The translations under genes and the position numbers were made by a program. Under the pieces are notes generated by a model. The model worked only from the letters and a program-made list of their open reading frames with translations. It was not told where the DNA came from and ran no database searches. Source: Clostridiaceae bacterium (GTDB lineage Bacteria; Bacillota; Clostridia; Acetivibrionales; DUMB01). Taken from it: a stretch of 54,248 nucleotides of DNA. The DNA lies in assembly GCA_012840085.1 (NCBI GenBank), contig DUMB01000077.1, forward strand, positions 1-54,248, written 5' to 3'. Position 1 is the stretch's first letter. Each line of letters begins with the position of its first letter. Shown one piece after another: positions 23,268 to 33,117 of the stretch.

Positions 23268-23415
23268 AAGTTAATAGGCCAACAGGCTGGAGATATTAGC
23301 AATTAAGTTAATAGACTGATTGGCAGTAGATATCAGCAATCAAGTTAATATACCAATAGGTCGGAGATATTAGCACTTAAGTTAATAGACCAACAGGCTG
23401 TCAGTTTAATATAAA
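23268..23415. repeat. Degenerate 37-bp tandem repeat, four units
   Basis: Units begin AAGTTAATAG(G/A)CC at 23268, 23305, 23342 and 23379, exactly 37 bp apart. Each has AAGTTAATA near the start, CCAACAGGCTGG-like text in the middle and AGATATTAGCA near the end. Similarity between units is high but not perfect. No unique spacers are present, so it is not CRISPR. Confidence 0.8.
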
Positions 23416-23455
23416 AATATATTAACAGGCAAATGAGCGAAGAAGACAAACAGAA

Positions 23456-23504
23456 ACGGGGTAAAATCCGTACAATTATAAAAGCTGTACGAATTTTACC
23501 CCGT
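23456..23504. terminator. Bidirectional terminator
   Basis: A long hairpin (ACGGGGTAAAAT / ATTTTACCCCGT, stem extended by CGTAC/GTACG) sits between the converging aminotransferase and thiamine pyrophosphokinase genes. Both sides are T-rich in the right direction (CTTTGTTTTG on +; the reverse of CAAACAGAAAC on -). It ends both transcripts. Confidence 0.9.
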
Positions 23505-23515
23505 CTTTGTTTTGC

Positions 23516-24151
23516 CTAATCTCTTGATTTCACCACCAGCATTAAACCGCTTGTGATGGACACTTCTGCCCTGTCACAGACAAATCTGTTACTGATACCC
23601 CAGGTTGAGCCCATTTCTATGGTTGCGTTCTGAAGCGGGTAGAATAATCCGCTGGTAGTAACACCTTCAACTCTTTCAGTGACAGGTATAAGAGAGACAT
23701 TAGTATAACTGTCTCCTTCAAGTACAATTTTGTCATTTATAAGCATTATCTCGTTATTTTCATCTACTATAATTCCTTTTATTCCTTTGTCCAGCATTCT
23801 TTTGAGGAGCATAACATTTGCCAGAGAGTGGTCTGCCCGCGAACCAAGGGCTCCAATTAATACAATAGAGTCACAGCCTTTATCTGCAGCATGCATCACA
23901 GCAAGCTCTGTGTCGGTCATGTCCTTATTAACGGGAAACTTCAATATCTCAATGTCCATTTTATTGAAGTATGCAAAATCATCCCTCTTTAGTGAATCAA
24001 AATCACCAAGCAGGACATCGGGCTTCAACCCAAGCTTTTTTGCGTGGGATGCCCCTCCGTCTGCGCAGATTATAAAATCAGCATCTTTTATGTATTTATT
24101 ATAAAATAAATAATTTTCAATTCTTCCGTTGCAAATAATAACTGCCTTCAT
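23516..24151 (-). CDS. thiN: Thiamine diphosphokinase
   Basis: 211 residues of the ThiN/TPK family. CADGGASHAKKLGLKPDVLLGDFDS (31-55) is the ATP/thiamine-binding core. FPVNKDMTDTE follows, then ALGSRADHSLAN. The enzyme makes thiamine diphosphate from thiamine and ATP. It is transcribed just after rpe with a 29-base gap; an rsgA-rpe-thiN order is usual in Firmicutes. No TPP riboswitch sits upstream, which fits with it being part of the long operon. Confidence 0.95.
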   Translation of the reverse strand: MKAVIICNGRIENYLFYNKYIKDADFIICADGGASHAKKLGLKPDVLLGDFDSLKRDDFAYFNKMDIEILKFPVNKDMTDTELAVMHAADKGCDSIVLIGALGSRADHSLANVMLLKRMLDKGIKGIIVDENNEIMLINDKIVLEGDSYTNVSLIPVTERVEGVTTSGLFYPLQNATIEMGSTWGISNRFVCDRAEVSITSGLMLVVKSRD

Positions 24152-24180
24152 AGCTTTTGCTTAGCCTTGCCCTGAAAATA

Positions 24181-24840
24181 TCAGCCCTGCCAGGCAAGAT
24201 TCCTTAGCTCCGTTATAATTTTTGCCGTATCAGGGGCATTGTATACTGTAGAGCCTGCAACAATGACGTTTGCTCCTGCCTCAGTAATTTTATAGATATT
24301 TCCAAGATCAATTCCGCCGTCAACTTCAATATCTGTTTTTAAGCCTTTGTCATTTATCATTTTTCTCAAATCTCTTACCTTTTCCACCATTGAATCTATG
24401 AAAGCCTGCCCGCCAAAACCGGGGTTTACTGTCATTATAAGTACCATATCCACATCTTCAAGCACCCATTCAACACTGGAAAGAGGCGTTGCAGGATTCA
24501 AGGCAACAGCAGCCTTTATATTTCTCTGCTTTATTTTCTGTATTGTTCTGTTGAGGTGGTATACACACTCCGCATGAACAGTAATAATGTCTGCTCCTGC
24601 ATCAGCAAAACTGTCAATATAATCATCAGGATTTTCTATCATAAGATGTACATCAAAACCCAACGAAGTAACAGGTCTGAGTTTCTTAATAACAGGCGGA
24701 CCTATGGTAATGTTCGGAACGAAATGTCCATCCATAACGTCTATGTGAACCAAATCGGCTCCGGCAACTTCTACTTTTCTGATTTCATCTCCAAGGCATG
24801 AAAAATCTGATGCTAATATTGATGGTGCTATTTTAATCAT
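24181..24840 (-). CDS. rpe: Ribulose-phosphate 3-epimerase
   Basis: 219 residues, a complete Rpe barrel. KIAPSILASDF at the start is strand 1. HIDVMDGHFVPNITIGP and DVHLMI carry metal and phosphate ligands, and VNPGFGGQ and DGGI (about 175-178) complete the active site. Interconverts ribulose-5-P and xylulose-5-P in the pentose-phosphate pathway. GGAAGTGG precedes the ATG. Shared order with rsgA and thiN. Confidence 0.97.
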   Translation of the reverse strand: MIKIAPSILASDFSCLGDEIRKVEVAGADLVHIDVMDGHFVPNITIGPPVIKKLRPVTSLGFDVHLMIENPDDYIDSFADAGADIITVHAECVYHLNRTIQKIKQRNIKAAVALNPATPLSSVEWVLEDVDMVLIMTVNPGFGGQAFIDSMVEKVRDLRKMINDKGLKTDIEVDGGIDLGNIYKITEAGANVIVAGSTVYNAPDTAKIITELRNLAWQG

Positions 24841-24869
24841 TTGACCACTTCCTTTAGTTTATTTATATT

Positions 24870-24947
24870 ACTTGTTGTGCTGGTATTTCGATAGCAAAAG
24901 TTCCGGGCTTATGAGCTGATAAAAATAACTCAAAGCTCTTTACAATG
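24870..24947. repeat. Dispersed repeat family A, copy 4 (right end missing)
   Basis: ACTTGTTGTGCTGG at the left, interior ATTTCGATAGCAAAAG and GAGCTGATAAAAATAACTC, stopping at CAATGCT. It aligns with copy 6 up to its CAATGCC and then lacks the right inverted end. Fills the rpe/rsgA gap. Confidence 0.7.
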
Positions 24948-25826
24948 CTAATATTGTTTTTGCTGTTTTAAAGTACTATATAAAGAAATATAGCGCATAT
25001 ACCTTCCCTTATCAATCAAGCCTTCGTTCACAGCTTCCTTAACGCCGCACTGTGGTTCGTTGATATGACTGCAGTGTGTGAACCTGCATTTATCCGTATA
25101 ATTATCAAAATCCCGATAGTAAAGCGCCAGTTTATCATATGTTATATTTACTATCCCAAGAGAACTAAAACCCGGTGTATCCACCAGATAACCGTCTGTT
25201 TCCACTCTGACCAATTCAGCGTGGCGGGTGGTATGTTTTCCACGTTCTATTTTATCACTGATATTCCCGGTTTTCATAACCTGCGAATTTATAATTTTGT
25301 TTAGTATAGTCGACTTTCCTACTCCAGACTGGCCGGCAAGTACTGAAATTCTTTTGTTAAGACTTTCTTTCAATTGATCAAGACCTTCTCCGGTCTTTGT
25401 GCTTGAAAGTATGACTTTATACCCTGCTTTGGAATATGCTTCGAATATTTCACTATATTCCTTATCTGAAGCAAGATCAATTTTATTTATGCATACAATT
25501 GCATCAATATTTTGATGTTCCGCCATAACTAGCAATTTATCAAGCAGTAATAAATCAGGTGCCGGTGACTTTATGGATATAACAACTATTACCTGGTTAA
25601 CATTTGCCACAGCCGGCCTAATAAGTTGTGACTGTCTTTCATGAATTTTGTCTATTGTACCTTTTTTATCATCCTCGTCAATAATTGTAAAAGATACCAT
25701 ATCTCCCGGCAAAGGAGTTATTTCATCTTTTCTGAATATGCCTCTTGCTTTGCACTCGTATATCTCATCATCCTTTCGGACATAATAGAAACCACCAATA
25801 CCTTTTATTATTATGCCTGATGGCAA
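24948..25826 (-). CDS. rsgA: Ribosome small-subunit-dependent GTPase A
   Basis: 292 residues. An N-terminal OB-fold (about 1-70) is followed by a circularly permuted GTPase with NKID at 114-117, then GQSGVGKS at 165-172 and DTPG at 216-219. The C-terminal zinc finger has C247, C252, H254 and C260. It acts in late 30S subunit maturation. A TTG start with GGGGAGG eight bases upstream. Lies directly downstream of prkC with a 26-base gap, as in many Firmicutes. Confidence 0.97.
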   Translation of the reverse strand: MPSGIIIKGIGGFYYVRKDDEIYECKARGIFRKDEITPLPGDMVSFTIIDEDDKKGTIDKIHERQSQLIRPAVANVNQVIVVISIKSPAPDLLLLDKLLVMAEHQNIDAIVCINKIDLASDKEYSEIFEAYSKAGYKVILSSTKTGEGLDQLKESLNKRISVLAGQSGVGKSTILNKIINSQVMKTGNISDKIERGKHTTRHAELVRVETDGYLVDTPGFSSLGIVNITYDKLALYYRDFDNYTDKCRFTHCSHINEPQCGVKEAVNEGLIDKGRYMRYISLYSTLKQQKQY

Positions 25827-25852
25827 ACTTTCAACCTCCCCTGTTACTTATC

Positions 25853-27880
25853 TTAGTCAAGTACAATATCCGTAGTATATACGTCATCCAGTTTTATGTG
25901 CAAATTAGTATATCCGCTCTCAGGCACTTCAACAGGTACTGTCAAAGGAAAATCGCTTTTTTTCATGGTTTTATTAACCAATACTTTTGATTCATTTGTA
26001 TCTGAAGGAGTAGCCTCCACATAAACATTAATTTCATCGCCATATTTGTCGGGATCACTAAGCACAATTGGCTGATAGACAGTCTTTCTGCTTAAAATTC
26101 CAACCTCGTTATTGTTGTTATTATTGTTGTCATTACCATTGTTGCCACTGTCTTCATTGTTGTTGTTTTCATTTCCATTGTTGGTTTCGTTGTTCTCATT
26201 AATTGATATATCAAACTCTATATCAACTGCAGTACCTTCCTCAACAGTCGCACCTGCTTCGGGGAACTGCCGTATAACCTTGTCTACAGCACTGCTTACA
26301 TTTTCCGGCGTAACCTTGCCTATTTTGAGCTTTGCATTATATAATTCATTCTGTACCTGGTTGTATGTCTTGCCGAGCAAATTCGGAACTGTCACCATTT
26401 CAAGTTTTGGTCCTATGCTCTTTACTATTGTAACAACCGTATCAGGACTTACCCCGCCGTCTTCAGGACCGGGTTCAGTTCTTATTACATGTCCGTTTGG
26501 TACATCATCGCTATACTCATCTACTACATTTGTTTTCAGGTTTAGTTCATTTTCAATATAAGTCTCGGCTTTTCTGTAGTCTTCGTTTCTAAAGTCAGGT
26601 ATCTCAATAAGGTGAGGACCTTTACTTACATCAAAAACAATCTTGTTGGCTCCGCCAACCTTGAATTCAGTACCGGCTGGAACATCCTGCCTTACGATTA
26701 TACCTTCACCGTATTCATCATTGAATACCAGGTTCTCTTCTGCAATTATATTATACCTTGCCAATTCGGCTTTAACGTCTTCATACCTCTTACCGACATA
26801 ATCCTCAATTACGATATCCTTTTCCTGTATGGCAGGAAAGAAAGTTTTAAAACCTATAACAATAAAAACAAGCATTATAACAACAGAAGTTGCTACAGCA
26901 AGCCATGTAGCAATTTTATCTTTTCCTGAATTCTTCTTTTCCGAATTGTTACCCTTTATGCGTATTTCCTCCTTTTCCCTTGCCAATCTTTTTTCACCAA
27001 GGCTGTTTATTCTTACAGTAGGACTGTCATCTGCGCCGCTGTACTTTATAAAACCGCCTTCAGGTTCTCTCAAAACATGGTTGAGATCAGACAGCATCTC
27101 TGAAGCACTCTGATATCTGCCATTCTGCTCCTTTGTTATAGCCTTTACAATTATATCATTTATACCACGGGGTATTTGGGGATTAATCGCTATTGGCTGG
27201 ACTGCCTGACTCTGAATATGTTTAAGAGCAATAGCCACAGGAGTATCACCATTAAACGGTGTTCTCCCCGTAACCATCTCATACATAACGATACCAAGTG
27301 AATACAGGTCAGATTTCTCGTCTACATATCCTCCCCTGGCTTGTTCAGGTGAAAAATAATGAACTGAACCTATAGTGTTTCCTACCATAGTAATAGTTGA
27401 AGATGATACTGCTTTTGCTATACCAAAATCAGTGACTTTAGCAATACCATCTTTTGTAATGAGTATATTATGGGGCTTTATATCTCTGTGAACTATATGA
27501 TTTCTATGAGCTTGTTCAAGGGCTGAACATATCTGTATAGCAATATTTGTGGCTTCTCTCCATGGAAGAGTGCCATTTTGGTTTATATATTCCTTCAATG
27601 TAATTCCATCTATATATTCCATTACAATATAATGAATTCCATTCTCGTTTCCTACATCGTATATTGATACTATATTTGGATGAGACAGACTTGCTGCAGC
27701 CTGTGCTTCTGCCTGAAACCTTTTTACAAATTCTTCATCACTTGTAAACTCAGGTCTTAGTATTTTAACGGCTACATATCTATTTAAAAGCGTGCACTTT
27801 GCTTTATAAACTATAGCCATTCCGCCGCCGCCAATTTTCTCAATAAGTTTATATCTGCCTCCAAGAATTTGTGTCTCCAT
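25853..27880 (-). CDS. prkC: PASTA-domain Ser/Thr protein kinase
   Basis: 675 residues. The cytoplasmic kinase domain (1-270) has GGGGMA at 17-22, K39, HRDIKPHN at 131-138 and DFG at 151-153. A transmembrane helix lies near 325-350. Three PASTA repeats follow (about 360-560). A run very rich in asparagine (NENNETNNGNENNNN) then leads into a final beta-rich domain. The kinase senses muropeptide or cell-wall state and its partner phosphatase is the next upstream gene, prpC. The Asn-rich linker and extra C-terminal domain are unusual compared with the B. subtilis protein. Confidence 0.95.
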   Translation of the reverse strand: METQILGGRYKLIEKIGGGGMAIVYKAKCTLLNRYVAVKILRPEFTSDEEFVKRFQAEAQAAASLSHPNIVSIYDVGNENGIHYIVMEYIDGITLKEYINQNGTLPWREATNIAIQICSALEQAHRNHIVHRDIKPHNILITKDGIAKVTDFGIAKAVSSSTITMVGNTIGSVHYFSPEQARGGYVDEKSDLYSLGIVMYEMVTGRTPFNGDTPVAIALKHIQSQAVQPIAINPQIPRGINDIIVKAITKEQNGRYQSASEMLSDLNHVLREPEGGFIKYSGADDSPTVRINSLGEKRLAREKEEIRIKGNNSEKKNSGKDKIATWLAVATSVVIMLVFIVIGFKTFFPAIQEKDIVIEDYVGKRYEDVKAELARYNIIAEENLVFNDEYGEGIIVRQDVPAGTEFKVGGANKIVFDVSKGPHLIEIPDFRNEDYRKAETYIENELNLKTNVVDEYSDDVPNGHVIRTEPGPEDGGVSPDTVVTIVKSIGPKLEMVTVPNLLGKTYNQVQNELYNAKLKIGKVTPENVSSAVDKVIRQFPEAGATVEEGTAVDIEFDISINENNETNNGNENNNNEDSGNNGNDNNNNNNNEVGILSRKTVYQPIVLSDPDKYGDEINVYVEATPSDTNESKVLVNKTMKKSDFPLTVPVEVPESGYTNLHIKLDDVYTTDIVLD

Positions 27881-27933
27881 ATATTAACACCTCGATTCAA
27901 CAATCCACAGATTATGACTTAACTTCTGCGTAC

Positions 27934-28668
27934 CTAATTCTTAATAACAATTACTGTAATATTATCCTCTCCGCCATTTTCATTTGCTTTTCTGACAAGA
28001 ATGTCGCATGCGAACTCAGGGTTATCAGCACTCAAAACTATATCCCTAATCTCATTTTCACTCAGCATATTAGTCAATCCATCGGTACACAGCACAAAAT
28101 AATCTCCATTCCTGATTTCGCATATGTATGTATCTACCATAATTTCTTCAAAACATCCTAGGGCTCTCGTTATTATGTTCTTTTGAGGGTGATTCTCTGC
28201 TTCCTCTCTAGTAAGCGTACCATTCTTTACTAATTCCTCTATGTAGGAATGATCGGTTGTTACACGTTGAATTTTTCCCTCTCTTATAAGGTATAACCTG
28301 CTGTCTCCAACATGGCCAATATATAAATTATCAGCCCATGCTGATGCTACTATAAGTGTAGTGCCCATTCCATAATTTTCTATACGTTCTTTGCTTACAC
28401 TAAGTACCTCATCATTGGCTTTTTCAATGATTTCTTTAATATATAGCGTTAAATCCTTGTCTTCAATCTTTTTTTCAGGGAATTCAAGCATAGCTTTGCT
28501 TATGTAGTCGACAGCCGTCTTACTGGCAATTTCCCCGGAATTGTGACCTCCCATCCCATCAGCTATTATAAAGGTTATGGGTATATCCTTATGTCCGGAT
28601 ATAATATTATAGCTGTCTTCATTATTTTCCCTTATAAGTCCTCTGTCACATCTTGCCGCAAATTCCAT
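27934..28668 (-). CDS. prpC: PP2C-family Ser/Thr phosphatase
   Basis: 244 residues of the bacterial PP2C/Stp family. DRGLIRENNEDS at 9-20 and IADGMGGHNSGE at 35-46 carry the first metal-binding aspartates. IGHVGDSRLYLIR, VLCTDGLTN and GGEDNITVIV complete the metal site. It reverses PrkC phosphorylation. AGGGGTGAT precedes the ATG. The rlmN-prpC-prkC-rsgA order is standard. Confidence 0.96.
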   Translation of the reverse strand: MEFAARCDRGLIRENNEDSYNIISGHKDIPITFIIADGMGGHNSGEIASKTAVDYISKAMLEFPEKKIEDKDLTLYIKEIIEKANDEVLSVSKERIENYGMGTTLIVASAWADNLYIGHVGDSRLYLIREGKIQRVTTDHSYIEELVKNGTLTREEAENHPQKNIITRALGCFEEIMVDTYICEIRNGDYFVLCTDGLTNMLSENEIRDIVLSADNPEFACDILVRKANENGGEDNITVIVIKN

Positions 28669-28689
28669 ATCATCACCCCTAGGACCCTC

Positions 28690-29718
28690 TTACATTATAC
28701 TCCTTCGAAGCTGTCCGCATGCGGCTTTTATATCACTTCCCAGCTCCCGCCTCACCGTTGTTTCTATTCCATGCTGCTCAAGGATCTCTTGAAATTTTTC
28801 AATTCGTTTTTTATCACTTTGCCTATAATCTACACCTTCCACGTCATTCACAGGTATTAAATTAACGTGGCACAACATTCCTTTTATTCTGTGTGCTAAC
28901 TCCGATGCATTCTCACTGGAGTCGTTAATTCCGGAGATCATGGCATATTCAAATGTAATTCTTCTCTTCGTTTTCATAATATATATCTTACATGCTTCAA
29001 TTAATTTGTCAATAGAATACCTCCTATTAACAGGCATTATCATATTTCGTATCTCGTCATTGGGGGCATGCAGTGAAATTGAAAGTGTAATAGGCATACC
29101 TTCGTCTGCAAGCTTTAAAATTTGAGGAACCAGTCCACATGTAGATACTGAGATGTGGCGGTATCCTATATTCAGTCCTTCTTTACTGTTTACCAGCTTC
29201 AAAAACTTTATCACATTATCGTAATTATCCATGGGTTCGCCTATGCCCATTATGACTATATTACCGATTCTCACATTCTCAATATTCTGTATTGTAATAA
29301 TCTGATCCAGCATTTCTCCGCTTGTGAGATTCCGCTCACAACCCAGGCCGGTTGAAGCACAGAATTTGCACCCCATTCTGCATCCTACCTGGGAAGATAT
29401 ACACGCGGTATATCCATGTTTATAGTGCATCAGCACACTTTCTATAATATTTCCATCTTCCAGCCTGAAAATATACTTGACAGTGCCATCAATTTTTGAA
29501 ACAAGCCTATGTTGTGTTTCCAATTTTCCTATATAAAACCTTTCTTTTAGTTTTTCACGCAGGGCTTTTGACAAATTTGTCATCTCATCAAAGTCTTTTT
29601 TTCCTCTGCTTACCCATTGAAAAATCTGTAATGCCCTGTATTTCTCAACACCTGATTCCACAAGAAGTTTTTCTATTTCATCAACAGACAAATCCATAAG
29701 GTTTATCTTATTTTCCAT
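28690..29718 (-). CDS. rlmN: 23S rRNA (adenine2503-C2)-methyltransferase
   Basis: 342 residues. A radical-SAM enzyme with [13 protein letters not shown] carrying the CxxxCxxC cluster near residue 108. [12 protein letters not shown] and [10 protein letters not shown] follow, and the catalytic pair-cysteine lies at the C-terminus (KAACGQL). The ATG at 29716-29718 has AAGGAG upstream; a longer open frame is only overlap with rsmB, whose end it overlaps by 11 bases. Also methylates some tRNAs in other species. Confidence 0.97.
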   Translation of the reverse strand: MENKINLMDLSVDEIEKLLVESGVEKYRALQIFQWVSRGKKDFDEMTNLSKALREKLKERFYIGKLETQHRLVSKIDGTVKYIFRLEDGNIIESVLMHYKHGYTACISSQVGCRMGCKFCASTGLGCERNLTSGEMLDQIITIQNIENVRIGNIVIMGIGEPMDNYDNVIKFLKLVNSKEGLNIGYRHISVSTCGLVPQILKLADEGMPITLSISLHAPNDEIRNMIMPVNRRYSIDKLIEACKIYIMKTKRRITFEYAMISGINDSSENASELAHRIKGMLCHVNLIPVNDVEGVDYRQSDKKRIEKFQEILEQHGIETTVRRELGSDIKAACGQLRRSIM

Positions 29719-31075
29719 CAGATTTTCTCCTTCGTACAATTCTTGCAATAAAGAAACCATCAACTTCATCAATGTTAGGATAAAGTTGAATAAATCCATT
29801 TGAAGAATCCTTTTTGGAAAGACCGGAAGGCAGCAACCCGGTAATATCCTGTAATTCAAAATCTTTTTTTCTGTTTATAAAGTCATAAACAATATCCTGG
29901 TTTTCCTCCGGCATAATTGTACAGGTACTGTAAACCAGTACACCACCCGGCTTAACATATTCTGATGATATATCAAGTATTGTCCTCTGTAACTTGGTTA
30001 TTTCCGCGCTGTCTGTTTCATGCCTTTCCCATTTAATATCCGGTTTTCGTCTTATTATCCCAAGTCCGGTACAGGGTGCATCAACCAGCACTCTGTCAGC
30101 TTTCATAATATATCTCTCATCAAGCTTGGTTGCATCAAAGACTTCAGTCTTTATACAGCTTATTGAAAGCCGCTTTGCAGCATCGTCGATGAGTTTTATC
30201 TTGTGTGGATGAACATCTCTTGCTATTACGGTACCCGAATTCTTCATTAGTTGTGCAATATGCGTTGCCTTGCCTCCCGGAGCGCTGCATACATCTATCA
30301 CCAGCTCCCCGGGCTTTGGATCGAGAATATTTCCAACCAGCATCGAACTTTCATCCTGAACCTGAAAATAACCCTTTTGAAAAGCTTCAATTCTCGTTAT
30401 GGAAGCAGGGTTTCTGATAACAAGAGCCTCCTGTGCATATCTTCCCTTATCCACTTCAAGTCCTGCTTCTCTCAGAATAACGCTAAGCTCCTCCCTGGTT
30501 GTCTTTAAAGTATTTGCTCTTACTGTAAGCAGTGGAGTCTCATTATTTTTTTGAAGCAGAGATTCTGTAAATTCTTCTCCAAAAAGTTTAATCCACTCCT
30601 GTATCATCCATTCAGGATGAGAGTACTTTATGGAAAAGTATTTTACTGTATTCTCTGCCCTTTCCGGGTACTTAATTTTATCCCTGTTTCTTGCTATATT
30701 CCTTAGAACTGCATTTACGAATCCACTTGAAGCTGAATGACCGTATTTTTTTGAAAGTTTCACACTTTCGTTACATGCTGCTGACTGGGGAACCTTATCA
30801 GTGAAAAGTAACTGATATACTCCCAGCCTCATTATATTTAAAATCCATGGAGACAACTTTTCAAGTTTTATGTTGGAAAATTGCCTTATAATCCAATCAA
30901 TGGTTAGTTTCCATCTTACAGTTCCATATACAAGCTCAGTAATGAAATTTCTGTCTACATCCCTCAGTTGGGTGCCTGACAGGTATTTATTAACGGATAT
31001 ATTGGTATATGCTCCTTTTTCGTTTATATCATATAATACTTTCAAAGCCGTTTCTCTTGCTAAATCTATACTCAA
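29708..31075 (-). CDS. rsmB: 16S rRNA (cytosine967-C5)-methyltransferase
   Basis: 455 residues. An N-terminal NusB-like RNA-binding domain (1-140). The C-terminal Rossmann methyltransferase has [12 protein letters not shown] for [14 protein letters not shown] for the motif IV cysteine, and [12 protein letters not shown] for the motif VI cysteine. TTG start (31073-31075), with GGAGG seven bases upstream. Lies 24 bases after the Zn peptidase gene in a run of translation-related genes. Confidence 0.96.
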   Translation of the reverse strand: MSIDLARETALKVLYDINEKGAYTNISVNKYLSGTQLRDVDRNFITELVYGTVRWKLTIDWIIRQFSNIKLEKLSPWILNIMRLGVYQLLFTDKVPQSAACNESVKLSKKYGHSASSGFVNAVLRNIARNRDKIKYPERAENTVKYFSIKYSHPEWMIQEWIKLFGEEFTESLLQKNNETPLLTVRANTLKTTREELSVILREAGLEVDKGRYAQEALVIRNPASITRIEAFQKGYFQVQDESSMLVGNILDPKPGELVIDVCSAPGGKATHIAQLMKNSGTVIARDVHPHKIKLIDDAAKRLSISCIKTEVFDATKLDERYIMKADRVLVDAPCTGLGIIRRKPDIKWERHETDSAEITKLQRTILDISSEYVKPGGVLVYSTCTIMPEENQDIVYDFINRKKDFELQDITGLLPSGLSKKDSSNGFIQLYPNIDEVDGFFIARIVRRRKSDGK

Positions 31076-31099
31076 TCCTAGTCCTCCATCTTTTTAATC

Positions 31100-31792
31100 T
31101 CAGTCTCTTCTTCTATTGGCAAGAAGAACGAGACGCAAAAGGTTTGCCATGGCAACAGTTGCGGAAGCAACATAAGTCATTGCCGCAGCTTTCAAAACCT
31201 TCTTTGCAGGCTCAATTTCTTCAACCGCAAGTATTCCGGAGGATTCAAGTATGCTTATAGCCCTCTTGCTTGCATTAAATTCCACCGGCAAAGTAATGAG
31301 ATAAAATGCCACCGCCAGCGTAAAAAGAATTATTCCTATATTGACCAGTACAGGAAGTCCGAATATTAATCCGAAAATTGCAAGATACGGTCCTGCTGAA
31401 GAACCAATGCTTGCTATTGGAACCAGATTTGTTCTCAGAGCAAGCGGGCCATAACCGGTTTTATGCTGTATTGCATGACCGGTCTCATGGGCCGCAACAC
31501 CTAATGCTGCAACAGATGTACTTGAATATACCGGACCTGAAAGCCTCACAACCTTCTTTCCCGGGTCATAGTGGTCTGTCAGTTGTCCTCTCACAGACTG
31601 CACCTGTACTTCGCCAAGCCCGTTGCTGTCAAGAATATACCTTGCAACATCAGCTCCCGTAAATCCCCTTCTGTTTAACACCTTGCTGTAGCGGCTAAAT
31701 GTATTTTTAACTTTCATCTGCGCATAAATAGAAAAGATTAACGCAGGAACTACCAGAATAAAATAATATACGTCGTATCCGTAAAAATACAT
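31100..31792 (-). CDS. Membrane zinc metallopeptidase (YugP-like)
   Basis: 230 residues. The zinc motif is AAHETGHAIQ near residue 110. Hydrophobic segments are at the N-terminus (YFILVVPALIFSIY), around 140-185 and at the C-terminus. It matches the neutral zinc metallopeptidase family YugP. The ATG at 31790-31792 follows GGAGGTG; codons further 5' fall in the intergenic region. Substrate unknown. No coding signal in the 134 bases to fmt. Confidence 0.9.
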   Translation of the reverse strand: MYFYGYDVYYFILVVPALIFSIYAQMKVKNTFSRYSKVLNRRGFTGADVARYILDSNGLGEVQVQSVRGQLTDHYDPGKKVVRLSGPVYSSTSVAALGVAAHETGHAIQHKTGYGPLALRTNLVPIASIGSSAGPYLAIFGLIFGLPVLVNIGIILFTLAVAFYLITLPVEFNASKRAISILESSGILAVEEIEPAKKVLKAAAMTYVASATVAMANLLRLVLLANRRRD

Positions 31793-31926
31793 AAACACAC
31801 CTCCAAATTGGAATTTTCGTTGCAACTTCATCCAATTTGTGCTTTTTTATTATTATTGTCATAAACACTATAATTAATAATCTAAATAGTGCAATATCAA
31901 CCGCATCAAGTGCATGGAACCGGCTT

Positions 31927-32853
31927 TTATCCAAGGACTTCCCCTTCATCCAGATTATGCCCGCACTCATTAATACCCATCTTCCTGCCGGAGTCAAACT
32001 GGACTTCGATTATGCTCAGGAAACCATCACCCGTTGCAACTATAAGTTCTTCCTTTGTAATTTTACAAATGGTTCCGGGTTTTTTACCAGCATATCCGTC
32101 ATTAGCAACCCGGGTCTTCCATACTTTCATTCTGTCACCTTTATAAAATGTATAAGCACCGGGCCAAGGATTTGTACCTCTTACCAGGTTATGAATTTCC
32201 TGCGCCGGTTTATTCCAGTCTATTTCCCCAATAGTCTTGTCAATCATGGGTGCATATGTTGCTTCCTCATGATTTTGAGGTTCGTGTTGCAAAGTTCCGT
32301 CTTTAAGTTTTATAAGAGTCTCTTTCAACACTTCTGCTCCGACAAGGGATAATATATCATGCAATTCGCCTACTGTCATCTCATCCGTTATTTCTACCTG
32401 TCTTTTTAACAGCATATCTCCGGTATCCATACCCTCATCGGTGAACATTGTCGTAACGCCTGTAATTTTCTCACCATTTATTATGCACCAGTTTATTGGA
32501 GCTGCTCCCCTGTATTTGGGTAAAAGTGACGCATGCACGTTAATGCATCCAAGGGGTGGTACATCAAGAAGCTCTTTTGATAATATTTTTCCATAAGCAG
32601 CAGTCACAAGCAGATCTGGTGCAATATTTCTTATCTGATTTACAAAATCAGCTGTCTTTACTTTCTCAGGCTGCAGCACCTCAATGCCTTTTTCAAGCGC
32701 ATATTCCTTAACCGGAGGCGCAGCAAGCTTCTTGCCCCTGCCTTTTGGTTTGTCAGGTTGCGTTACAACAGCCGCTACATCGTAGCCCTCCCTTACAAGC
32801 ATATCAAGAGAGGGTACGGCAAATTCCGGCGTACCCATAAAAACAATTCTCAA
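31927..32853 (-). CDS. fmt: Methionyl-tRNA formyltransferase
   Basis: 308 residues. N-terminal RIVFMGTPEFAVPSLDML is the folate-enzyme fold start. VHASLLPKYRGAAPINW holds the catalytic region, and GVTTMFTDEGMDTGDML follows. The C-terminal OB domain ends near 300. Formylates initiator Met-tRNA. TTG start with GGAGTG eight bases upstream. Next to def, the deformylase that removes the same formyl group later. Confidence 0.97.
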   Translation of the reverse strand: MRIVFMGTPEFAVPSLDMLVREGYDVAAVVTQPDKPKGRGKKLAAPPVKEYALEKGIEVLQPEKVKTADFVNQIRNIAPDLLVTAAYGKILSKELLDVPPLGCINVHASLLPKYRGAAPINWCIINGEKITGVTTMFTDEGMDTGDMLLKRQVEITDEMTVGELHDILSLVGAEVLKETLIKLKDGTLQHEPQNHEEATYAPMIDKTIGEIDWNKPAQEIHNLVRGTNPWPGAYTFYKGDRMKVWKTRVANDGYAGKKPGTICKITKEELIVATGDGFLSIIEVQFDSGRKMGINECGHNLDEGEVLG

Positions 32854-32971
32854 AATCTATTCACTCCATTCACGTAATCTCATTTGCAGTCTAATTAAGC
32901 TTGTTCTGCAATTTGTAACTAAGTTTGTATATTTAGCTGAAATTAAGTTTTTATATTTTGCTAATCTAATT

Positions 32972-33034
32972 AACCTGTTTTGCAGGATAATGAAATAAAC
33001 ATCATCCCTTCTATTCAGATACTGGCACAACAAG
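32972..33034. repeat. Dispersed repeat family A, copy 5 (internally shortened)
   Basis: AACCTGTTTTGCAGG at the left and ACTGGCACAACAAGCT at the right, 63 bp in all. The AGGATAATGAAAT near the left resembles AGGCAATGAGAT of copy 1. The middle is deleted relative to the 107-bp form. It lies in the 264-base gap between def and fmt, which otherwise holds only A+T-rich sequence with repeated AAATTAAGTT/AAACTAAG text. Confidence 0.6.
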
Positions 33035-33117
33035 CTAAATTCAAACTAAACTCAGGCTAAATTCAAGTTAAACGCAAATTAAATTAATTAATCTCAATAA
33101 AAAATTAGCACAGAAAA

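Noticed and set aside
23268..23415. CRISPR array
   Set aside because: The 37-bp units abut each other, differ slightly and have no unique spacers; no cas genes nearby.
26110..26215. Frameshift in prkC at the Asn-rich run
   Set aside because: The frame stays open and the following beta-rich domain reads normally to a good stop.
31707..31997. Minus-strand frame of 96 codons between fmt and the Zn peptidase
   Set aside because: Overlaps both genes in another frame and has no ribosome site; only the 134-base gap would be unique.
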